Shown here in pieces: positions 12,701-24,700 of a stretch of DNA of 64,000 nt; positions within the stretch are counted from its first letter, which is position 1, and each line of letters opens with the position of its first letter. Both the position numbers and the translations under genes were made by a program. Source of the stretch: Fasciolopsis buskii (lineage: Eukaryota > Platyhelminthes > Trematoda > Plagiorchiida > Fasciolidae); assembly GCA_008360955.1 (NCBI GenBank), contig LUCM01005741.1, forward strand, positions 18,801 to 82,800, given 5' to 3'. The notes under the pieces were generated by a model. It ran no database searches and had not been told where the DNA came from. It saw nothing but the letters and a program-made list of their open reading frames with translations.

Positions 12701-15700
12701 ACTGATTCTGTAGATACAGTTGTCTTGGTCTTGCACACCGACTTGATCGTTAGCCTTTCATAAGTGGCCTTTTAACGTCCATCCGGAAGAAAGCGCTAAT
12801 GTTGAAGTCTTGAAGAACTTCCTTATTGCTTCCGAAACGCCTGATCTGTACGGAATTCCAAATGAGGACGTTTTCTTTTCTTCCTTCGTCTTGGCTGTTG
12901 ACATGCAACTTTTCAGTTGTTTTCTTATGACGCGTGGCGGGTAGTGATTGTCTTGCAATATGTCGTTTAGACGCCTTATTTCTTCTCTCCGTTCAATATC
13001 TTCACTTTTAATTCTGTTGGCTAACGAGGAAATAAGTGTCCGTTTCACGCATTGTGGATGATCTAAACTGAAGTCCAAATACTTAACCGAATATGTGGAT
13101 TTTATGTGAATGTCGATATTGAATTTTCGGGAGTCATTGTCGTCCAACCGACAATCTAGCAAGCTGATGACTCTACTAGTGTTTTCTGACTCAATTGTGT
13201 ACTTAACGAATCTACAGTGCTTATTGAGAGCCTGAAGAAAGCTATCTTTTTGTGCCGATGCCGACTTGATGATTGCAAATGTATCGTCGACATACCGTAC
13301 GTACAAACGTGGAAGGTAAATAAAAAGAATTAAAGCTTTCGATTTAACTGAGTGTAGGAAAAGGTTCCCTACAATGGAGGATATGGGCGATCCCACGGCC
13401 ATATCATCCGTTTGTTTGTACAACTCATGTTTGAACGTGAAGAATTTTGACGCGAGGCAAAGTTCTATACCTCGGATAATTTCTGATGGAGCTAGTAAGG
13501 CTCGCTCTTCTAAGAAAGTGTCTGATATTAACAATGAATTTAAATAGTGCAGATTGTCTTTAATGGGCACATTCGTGTATAAAGAAACCACGTCAAAACT
13601 CACAGCAACTTCATCGTTTTCTAGTTCAAAGCCTTTCAGCATATGGGCGAATTCGAGAGCGTCATTGGTATGGCTTACAACTACCTTCTGATAGGGTTTT
13701 ATTAATCCACTGAAATATTTTGCCAGTCTGTAAGTTCCACAAGAAGTGCAGCCTATAATTGGACGAATGGGTATATCTAGTTTGTGGATCTTTGGTAAGC
13801 CGTAAAATCGTCCAGGTCTGCTTGTTTTTGGCGTTAATGAAAACCACAGAGATTTACCGAGTTTCTTCTCCAAGCCGGATAGGTACCTGTTTGCATAGGT
13901 TTTTGAGTTGCTGAGTGAGGCGTTCACTTTCTTCTTTTCTATTCTTTCATATAGTCAATCCCGTAGATAGTTGTGGACCTTTTAATCGCAATCTAATCTG
14001 TTTACACTAACTGCAGCATTCCCTCTCTGATATGCATTGATCGATCGTGTTTCGGGTCCGTCAGTGCTTACTTTTCTTCCACTGTGATATTTGGTGCAAT
14101 TGGCTGTTGGTTCTTAAGAATATTGCATATCTTCAGTCTAGTTTGATTGGCGTTTTCTTCCGTAAAGCTCGATAACGCTTCTTCCAATGCTGGCACAATT
14201 TCTTCCACCATCACCGATTTTCTCTGGAGACTAAGGCCCAGACCTTTTTGCGGTAATTGTGACTATAAAGATGAGAACAGTCTGTTCGATATATTCTCCA
14301 CCATAATTTCGGTAATTATTATTGTAGGTTGTCTTGCTTTTGAATTGGAGTCATCCTCAGTCGTGTTTTGCGAGGTTAATTCGGCGAGCTTGCGTTTTTG
14401 TCGTATTTGGCATGTTGTAAACGCGTGTAGTCGCCTTTGTTCAACGACAATTCGAACTTCTTCGAAAATTTCCGCCGGGAGCAAACGATTCGGACAGTCA
14501 AATATTGCGCATCCTGAAGCACATACGTTTACTGTACTGTCGTGAATACGCTGTCGTAGGAACGTACGCGAAGCAACCAAAGCGGCTTTCTCAGATCGAA
14601 CTGAATTATCAGGAAGTCTAAAAGCGAGAGGTTTGGGGACAACATTACACTGAAGGCAACGTTGATTGAATGTGCGGAGATTGATTCTGTTGGCAAGCTT
14701 CTTTCCCGGAGCGATTCGATTGGTAATGAGTTTGTAAATATCAGGACCGAACGTCATAAGGAGTGTATCGAAAAACCGATGTGCCATTTATTGGTTTTTA
14801 TTGTGAATGATATAATGTCAATACCAGCGTTGTTGGTAGACGTTTCGACTACCGTAGGTAGTCTTTCTCAGGTTTTACAATCAGCTAACTGTGAGTAAGT
14901 TCACATGCCAACGGATGTCTGTGTGTCTGTGTCTGTGCGCTTGTGTACTTCGAACTGTGACGGATGAGGGTTGTTGGCGAATTACATCTACAACAACGCT
15001 GTTATCACCAATATATCATTCACAATAAAAACCGGTAAATGTCGCATCGGTTTCCCATATATTCCTTACGTCCTTCAGTCCTGATACGTTTCTCTTTCGT
15101 TTATTCCCGTTTCTTCATTTTTAAATGAACAACTGCATCATATATTCATCACGTGATAAACCAACTTTGTTTTTTTACGACGGATCAACAACCAGTTTAA
15201 TAAACCTTTAGTTTGATGTTGATAACAGCCAGAGTACGACAAAAATAACAAACGTAAGTGAAAACGAGTCAGTCAAACTCTAGCACTGACCTGTGTGCAC
15301 CCATTGCTTTTCGCTTCTTTGGACGCGGCGGAACAGTTGTGGAGCCTGAGAGCCCGTGCTGATCCTCATCCAGTTCATAGTCCACCTTCGTATGACGTCC
15401 GCCAGCAGCCGAACCTCTGCCACTACCAGCCGCATTAATACTTTTCTTACCCGATCCACTTAGATCCGTATTGACTTCACCCAGCGGTACGAGGCCGGAA
15501 CCAGGAGGACTGGGCCAGCCAGAAGTGTCTGATCGTTTAGGACGAGCAACTCCGGGTTTCCTGTAGTTGTACGATGACCAAGATGGATAAGGTTGGCAAT
15601 ACCGAGTGGTTATCGACCGTGGATAGTTTTATATTGTCATTCGCACGAAAATTTCAACTAAGAAATTGATGTAAATCTGGCACGTTTATCGTGCGTACCA

Positions 15701-18700
15701 GAATTTCGCCCACGCTAGGACTCAAACACGGAAAGAGGATCTATGATCAAATCGAATTGTTGGTAGTATAGTTCGACTCACGGAAAATGCCCATAGTCAC
15801 ATGAAGAACACAAGATCAGGTAAACAACTATTTTCGAAAAATTCTAAAAGTGACAGTACAATTTATGTGAATTTAAACCCAACGCACTGGTTGTTGTGCA
15901 TGTGTGTGCGTGCGATGAAATTGGGCTAGATGTCGTCCCAACGATAAATTTGACAGATGTCACTCGATCCTCGTCGTACCCACATTGAGATGGGTCGTGC
16001 ACGTGTGTCGTAGTAGACAATGAGAGATAAGGGGCACCGATGAACCAAGGTTAAGCGTTTAACCAAAGTAGCCTCCGGGTTTGCGAATGTTTGCATCCGG
16101 ATAGGTTTCGATTAGTTTGGAGGTAGGTGCAGGTACGCGCCAACCAATATGACATATTAACCCCTCAGCGTCCTGATGATGACTTCGGTCACTTTGTAGT
16201 CAGAGTTCCATGTTTACAATCAGGACACAGCACGCTGAGGTACCCTGCTGAACAATGCTCACACAGATGGTAATTCACATTTTTCCAATAATTCGTTGCA
16301 AACTTCATGTGGTTACGTCTCTGTTATGCGTTACTGCTCATCAGTCCTCTGCTGATTCGTAGAATGCCTACCTTGACACTGATCGCAATACACAAAGAAC
16401 ACGTTCTAGAAGCCCATTAATTTCCAGTTGTAAGGTAACCATAAGTTCAATTTTTATGGTAGGTACATGCTAGACAGATGACAATTTTCTCTTGCGATAT
16501 TCACTCTTCTTATAAGGACGTGTAACCCTAGGGAAAAGGCAGTGGTCAGTGAGGTTTGCCTCGCTGTTTAGCATTGAAAGATGATGATAATGATGATGAT
16601 TTCACTTCCGAAAGAATCAATTTAGTCAATGTAAGTATCTGACAGGACAAAGGGAACATGTATTGGCAGTTTAAATATATCGTAAATAGGAATATGCCTC
16701 ATTAGCACTACAAAGATGATGGGACCGATGATTCAACAATCAGCATGCAACCGAATTTCCACCTGATGACAACTTAATTAACGCTGAGACGCGTGAACGA
16801 CTTACTTTTTCGGCGTGCTTTTCTGTCCCAGTGTGTCCTTCACGGCTTTCTTATAGATCTCGGATGCCATGTAACCTTTCACATAATCTTTGTTGCGCAA
16901 CTCGCCGGGAAGAAACTCCGCCACAGGACGACCGCTCACACCACGTGGACGCACAATGGTCATCACGATCGAACGGCCTTGACGCAACGAACGAGCTAGG
17001 TGGAACTGATTAGCACCTGTCATTGCAGTGTTAGCCAGTTGATGATATCCTGCAGCAGCCGTTGGGGCCACAACGATTTGCTGTTGTTGATGCAAGCGAC
17101 CCATCGAATCCATCACCAGTGTCGTTTGAACCTGTCCGGCTGCCGCTGCAGCCTGAACCAAACTCAGCGGTTCGGGTAGATTTACTCCCAACAGTTCGTC
17201 TGTAGCCTCGAAAAGAGCACGTTCAGCTTGTAAAAGGAATGGGACGCAGCGTAAAATAAGTGGATTCCCTTTTCGGATGACAGTTTTGACTAAACCAATC
17301 AACTGTAAAGTTACGTGTGGAACGACAAGATAACAATCTGCTGTTGATCAGCTCCTCACTAAGATCGACATACCGAGATTCAGTAACTACAATGCCCCCA
17401 AGATACTTGATCATTGCTGCCGGTTTCGGGCCGCAAAAGCTTCTGCAAGTACAAATCTTCAATGGCACTACTGCCCCGAACACGCAATACAGAAGAAATA
17501 CTTCTTAGACAATTGTGAAACTCATCATCGAGTGTTTAGTTCAGTTCAGTAGCAAAAAATGAATGCAACAATGAGTGACCAAACTTGGACTTGAAAATAA
17601 CGCACTTATTTGCCTATTTCCACTTGTTATCATGAGGCCAAAGAAACGAGAAAAAGTAGATAAAGAACACTAGCATAATACTGATCTTGGTATTTGATTA
17701 TGTCGCTCAAACTTTAACCACGTTGCCAGTCTTATTGTCCTAAAATGCGTGGACGATTGACCTAGATTTCATGCTACCCACAATTAACCTCAACATCATT
17801 AATAAGTTTTTTTTTACTAGCTTCATCAACTCTACCAAGATGTCTGATCAAGAGTCGATGCTTTAGTCTGTAAAGAACGGCACTGGTCTAGCAGGTAAAA
17901 CGCATACCCGAGCTCTTGACTGTTGAATTTGATTTTTTCGCTGCAAGCCAGCATTATTAAGCGAATAAACTTGCTCATACTCTTCCGAAGTTGTCGAGGT
18001 CCTTCCCAATAGATTTGGATCCAACCTTCAAGATGACCAGAACTTTCTAATTTCTGATTATATATAAGTTATGCAAAAACCAGTCATACATGCAAACGAA
18101 CTCAGAGCAGGAAACCCAACTACTTGCCTTCCCATGAATCACCATTCAAACCTCGTACTAGCACCAGGAAGATTCGCTAAGCGCTATGCTGTCTGAGAGC
18201 ACATAAACCATCCGATCCGGAAGTTAGTCTGTCCAACGTTGATAAAATGTTTGCCCTTGTGTTGGTCTTTATATCACGCAGTCTTTCATTCTGTTTCGGC
18301 AATTTTTCAATGTCCTCAATATCATGGAAATATATCAAAATTTTCGTTGATCGAAAACACGGCAACTTATCAGACACGAACATAACTTTTCACAGTAAGA
18401 TGTAATTTCGGGGAAAAAGCAGTGATCAATGAGGCTTGCCTTGACGGTTCAGGCTGAACGATGATTGCCTATAAATCTAACAGGTCCGCTTTGCGTGCTG
18501 TCGCCTCCTTCATTCACCACATTTGTAAGTGCTTAAACAAATCGATGAAATCTGTGCACTGCACATTTCTAGACTATTCATCGGCATTTGATTCCGTCCC
18601 ACGGTCTCTTCTACTTCACAAACTGCAAACATTTGGTTAACCCACGCCTTTATTAGCATGGCTGTCTGATGACTTTACTAACCGAACCCAGTGCACACGA

Positions 18701-21700
18701 ATGAACGGCGAAACTTCAAAACCGTTGATTAACAATTCAGGGGTTCTTCAGGGTGCTATTCTTTCGCCGTTTCTCTTCTCTACTTACATCAGCCACTTAT
18801 CAACTAGCTCACTCTATCATCTGTTCAAGTATGTCCTCTCTCAAACCGTTTCGAACAACGATGATTTTCAAAGTTTTCCAACAACCTATCTTCTGTTTAT
18901 GGTCTCTCTGCACCAGCTGGTTTACATATCAACACATCTAAATGTTTCGAATGCATGTTCTCTCTCCCTCGGTCGGCCTGTCCATCCGAAATGTCTTCCA
19001 CCAACTCAAAAACTTACCAGGGTTGATTCTGTGAAATATCTAGGAGTTACTATTGATAAAAACCCGAAGTAGACTTCTCACATTTCTACCAGTGTAAAGA
19101 ATCTCCGACGGTTGTCATTTCAAATCAGGAAGCTTAGGCACTACGGGGTGAAACAAAGCATCATCTCCCGATTTGTATACCAGTGTTTTTCCAATCCTGC
19201 TTTACTGTTCTCCTGTTATTTTTCCAGGTTTACCTTTGAGATTTTTCGCCGGGAGCTATCAATTATCAGCTGTCTGTCTTCCATACCACTAAGTGAGCTG
19301 TCCTTCAATCTGTGATCAGCACTTATCTGTATGTGAGAAGTTTGCTAACAAAAATTTTTTCCTGATCCCACGCGTCTTCTGCACAACAATCTTTTAAATT
19401 GCCGCTCTTATATATCAACATGATTCGCTTTTCGTTCCATATCGTCCAGAATCAATATTTATAGGAACTCCATTGTCCCTTATTTAGCACGTATTTTGAG
19501 AAACCGTGACCGTGTTTTAGCCGAATTGCTGAGCAACGTATGTGCTCTAATTATTTCTCGATGAGTTTTTTAAATATTTTTTACAAGGTGATGGGTGTGA
19601 ATTCTTTTTTGTTTATTATTTTAATTTTTACCGTCACTTTTTTTTGAATGAAATGCGACATAATGTTTTGCACGCAAAAGTCTATACAATACAACAGTTC
19701 ACCTATCCACAGGTATACCCGATCAAACTGGCGACCGTGCTCACACTCTTGGTCTTCTTACTCCAATCCCTTTATTCCTCTCAAATATTTCTATCCTTCC
19801 CCTTCCTGGCTCATCGGACCATTGTGTTATTACATCGTTCATTAACTTCAGCCACCACGATCCTCCATCTTTCTGGAGACATACCTTTGCGCCACAATTC
19901 AGCTATTCCGGGTGGTTTCCGCGGCTTCTCAGCGTCCTGTCCTTGGAATGCCTATTGCTTTGCTTCTCACGTTCCACTTGTTTCCAACTTTACTGTTATT
20001 GTTCTTCAATATGTGAATCTTTTTATTCAGCAATTTTCCAAACCAGGCAAACCCAAATTCCTTGAGTGGTTCAATCACATATGCCACCGTGTTGAAGCGT
20101 TCAACATTTCGTTGCTGACGCCGCTCGCTCACTTCCTCCTCCCCCCCCCTTCACCACCGCTCCGTGCTAGCTAGGACCAAGTGTTCGTCAGCCGTAGAGA
20201 GAACCAAAGAGTACTTCGTCCTCTGGAAAGCGGAACCCCTGCTCTCACCCGCCACCCGTGACCGGATATTTTGATCCCGTCTCCCGCAATTCTTACTGTT
20301 CCAGTTTTGTGCTGCTCGTTTTGCCGCCAGTTGCACTTTACCTCGGTTTCCTGCATCTCCGGCTTCTTCCTCTTCCATTGTACTTTTATCTACCTCGTGT
20401 TAGCACTAGGAAGATCCCCTAAGCATCACATTTTCTGAACGTTCCCAAACCACCTGGTCCGGGCAGTATTCAAGCCATCTTCCTTAAAATTTGTCCCCCT
20501 GAATTGGATTCTCATCTACATCGCATCTTTTGTCTATCCATCAGGCTCTCTACCCTCCCAATCTCTTGGAAACTTGTCGTGATTTCCCCTATTCTTAAAC
20601 GCAGTGATCCTACTGATCCTAACAACCATCGTCCGATTTCCTTCACATTTGTTATTTCGAAAGTACTGTCATCTCCGACTAACTGCATCCGTTTCTCGAG
20701 CGCAAAGTACTGCTGAGCCAATATGGTTTCCAATGTCGCCGTACAATAGGAGATCTATTAGCTCTCGTTTCACACTTTTGGTCGGTTTTACTCAACAACC
20801 TCGGTGAAGCTCACATAGTGTCGCTCTTTATTTCTAAGGTTTTCAACCGAATATGACATGGATCTTCTGGGGAAACTGCCCATGTTCGGAATCTTCCCCT
20901 CCCTCGTATCTCGGAAATCAAGTTTCCTCAGAAAGTGAACCATCTCATTCCGAGTTAATGGGGTCTTATTCCAGTCACTTCCTGTAAATAATGGTGTTCC
21001 CCAAAGATCAGAATTTGTACTCACCCTTTCTTTGATTTATTAATGGCCTATGGCCCACTACTTTTAACCCAATTTCTTCCGTCGATGATGCCACTTTTTG
21101 TTGTTCCCTTTCCCATCGCACTGCTCCTCATGCAAACACCAACACCGATCGTGACCGTTGTGTCACCAGTGTATCTCTAAACTCAGATCTTGAACACATC
21201 CCTTCCTGGGGGTCCAGTAACCGTGCCACATTCGCTGCCTTCGAAACCTCTCTTGCAATTTTTTTAACCGGCATTTTTTCTTCTAAAATTTACCCTTTCA
21301 TTCGACTATTTTGAGTTTCATAGACTTTTTTTCTTAGCTTATCTATTAGTTCTTTATTATACTGGTCTGCTTTCATATCTGAGGTTGCTTCTCGCGCTGT
21401 GCGCAACGTTAGTTTTCTGTTCCGCGCCAGGCGTTTTTTTTTAATTCAGCCTATTTTCAATTGTACAAAACTTAACTCACCTCCACCACTTGAATACTGC
21501 AGTCGCGTGTAGTGTGGACCTTCGTTTCCGTCGCTTTCGCTTCTTGATCGGGTTCAGAGAAAGGTCATCCGGGTTATCGACGACCCTTCACTAACATCTA
21601 CTTTGCAGCCACTGGTCCATCGTCGGGCAGTTGCTTTGCTATCCCTTTTCTATCGTTATCACTTTGGTTTCTGTTCTTCGGAACTTGCCTCAGAAGTTCC

Positions 21701-24700
21701 TCTTCTTGTAAACCTTTTCTCGTTCCCACTCACAGGCAGTTAGTCACTTTTATCAGATTTTACTGCTCGGTATCGTACTTTTCAATTCCTTTTCATTCAC
21801 GAACACTCTCTTACTCCTCTTTCTCTGTACTCCTCCCACTTACAAGCTTTCACTTTTTAAAAACAAAGTCAATAAACTAGTTCTTACGTGAGTGTTCTCT
21901 TTACTTTCCTCCATTACAGTATATCTTCGGACCTTGGGGTTTACCCCATCACTATATTTTATTTTATGTGCAAAAAATCCATAGATATTACTTGAAGCCC
22001 AACTAGAAGTTACTTTTATAAATTCCTGGGAGATCGGCTATACACCACAGTGCCCTGTCCAACCCTATCCATAGAGGAGGAGAATTTGAATAAAATGCGA
22101 CATTAGCTGCAACTTGATTCGACGCGTTGGAAGTGACCATGGATGTTGTTATCTAAAGTAACCGTTGTCCGTCCTATCTAGTCGACGATAACCATCGAGA
22201 AATCTCCTTTTTGATATGTAAATGGACTTCAATACCGACCATCCATATGCAATCCTGACGCTTCAAATACCATTCTGCAATGAATTAAATTACCTAATGC
22301 ACAAGCATAAGACGACTGGACAGGAGCGTTCGGGCTACGCATAGCTGGCGAGTCACAACAACCTCAAAATTAGTAGTGTACTTCCCAGGAAATTTTGTCT
22401 TCCCGTTGACCTACATAGAGCTACATCCTATACTTTGATTCTTATATTGCGCCAAATGGTTTACAATAAAGCAGCAAACCCGTAGTCAGATGATATACCG
22501 TAAAAAAGGATTGTGGGAACATTCATATAAGAGCCTATCTAGTAACACTGTTTTTGAGGGGACAGAGAGAGACTACAGGTGGATGGGAAAACAAATAAAG
22601 GGATGATGTTCCACAGAATGACAGTTCTTAGGAAAAAAAAGTTTGAAAGCGGAAAATGTAGCATTATTAGTTACAAATTTGGTAAGGATGGACAGAAGCC
22701 TGAAGATGGGACTAAGGGATGAAGGTGAAAATTGTAGGTATTAACGAAGCAAGCTCTGGAGCCAAAATAAAGGTGATAAAAAGTAAACAATGAGATAGCC
22801 GTCCGACAATAAGCCAGTGACTGCAGATTCGATTTGATGGAAGGGCCATCTGTCAGCCGGATGGCGTTACGTTGAACCCGATGGAGGATTAGACGGAGCT
22901 GCATCCCACACTTCACTGGAGTATTCAAGTACAACATGGTCATCGTCGTTTAGCGTTAAACAGCGGAGCGGGTCACGCTGACTGTTGCCTTTCTCATTGT
23001 CACACGTTACCAGTAAAAGAATTTACATGCAGCAATGCACAGCGTTTGGACTCATGGCGGTGGGAAGAGAAAAACGCCGCATTAACCAGCATACGGAATG
23101 CAGTGTAACTTTAAAGACACTTTCCCAAAGCTGTGATTCGACATAAAATGGCAATCCGATCAATAGTGTTCCCGGTTCATTGCTATATCCTTTGATGCCC
23201 CCAGTAAACTGGTTGCCACGTCATCTGTTGACCTCTACATGGATTCTTCCACTCCGCGGGAAGAATGCGAAATAGGGCATGGTATGTTAGACGAGTGTTC
23301 GCCATAAGCAACAAGACCCAACCAGTATAGTCTACACGGCTCTATGCGCTGACATGAGTTCTTCTCCAAAACGACACTTAGTATTGGCTTCCTTATCTCA
23401 ACATTACTCACCCGGTCACTCCATCCAATCCTATCCATACTACGTAGACATCGACGACCGAAAATCTCCAAGCGACGAATATCTCCAACAGGAAAACTCC
23501 GTGTCCCACATTTGTACCACAAAACTGAGGGAACGGCAGCACACCATTTAAATTCAGGAAAATATCAAGAGGGCACCATAGCAGCTTTAGTTAAGCGTAA
23601 ACTGCTCGAGCATTCGATATACGCGGGCCCACCTCTACTGCCGAGCCACCATCGTTCGACAAGAGGCTTCAAAGGTAACTGAAACGGCCCACAATCGTTA
23701 AATCATCTTCATCCAATATTAAGTTCGGGACAACTGTTACCTGAAGCGGCCGCTACTTCCATCTCTTCGGCTACCTAAAACCACCAGTTTTCACGGTCAT
23801 TCTTAGGACTCATCGTCAACTGACGCAGCAACTGTCGACGCACCTTATTCAGCTCCTTGCAGTTAGCGATCTGACGTTTTTGCTCCATCAGTCCCAACGA
23901 CCCTTGCGAGATACAGTGCCTTTGACGAAGGCTGGACCCAGGATCATAAGGAAAATTTATGGGTAAACTGAAAAGGGTCGTGAGGAGGATGCAAAGCAGA
24001 ATGCAGGCGCTTAAGCACTGCGCGCTCCATCAGTTTTAGACCAGAAAGTGTCATTGCAATGGGACGAAGACAGTAGAACTGCTAGATTTTGGGATGGTGA
24101 TGAGAGTGACGGGTCTCCAACAGTCAGGGATAGAAGACGAGGTTAATTATGAGTTAATCGGAGAATTAAATGCATCCGTCAGAGCCACATCACCATGCTT
24201 TAAAAGAGCTGAAGTCAGGATCTCATGACCAAATCCTGTGATTATTTTAGTGTTGCGCAGGCGGTTGAGCAATTCTTCCCTAGAAAAACTTGTAACTGCC
24301 ATATCATCACCCTGGCCAAATATGACTGGGGTATAAGTGGAAGGATGGATGAGAGCACGATTTACGCTGTCGACATCCGCAGAAGTTTCCGCATGTTTCT
24401 TCTTCTTCCCACATAACAGTCGAATACCTTGTCACAGGATTTGATTGTTGTTATCACTCAGGAGTTGGCTGGCAAATGTAGTGTCGATGCGTTTGAGTTC
24501 AGTTTTTATTAGGTTGGAAATATATCGCACGCTTGAGCTATTACGAGATTTGTAGAAGTGCCCCTTGTGTCGTCTTAGAGATCTCAGTTTCTGAGTGGAG
24601 ATACGGCCATTTGAGACGAATAGTGTTCCTGAGAGGCAACAAATATCAAAGATTGCATTTGCCGTCACTGCGAAAAGTTTGATATTTTCTTTGAGCAGGG

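Larger units (their letters stand above)
12360..15095 (-). mobile_element. Penelope-like retroelement with pseudo-LTRs
   Basis: Penelope-like elements encode a telomerase-related RT followed by a GIY-YIG nuclease and are flanked by direct repeats. From 14787 down: N-terminal domain (RINLRTFNQRCLQCN), continued in another frame to about 14060; RT 13927-12758; GIY-YIG remains 12720-12560. Direct repeats lie at 12360-12550 and 14812-14975. An inverted 5' fragment follows to 15095. It lies in the LRWD1 intron upstream of the first WD40 exon, same strand. Confidence 0.88.

Noticed and set aside
16802..16804. Stop codon ending the 16802-17302 frame, suggesting the 3' end of a separate gene
   Set aside because: The TAA is part of a GTAAGT donor. 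Splicing there continues in phase into 15291-15560.
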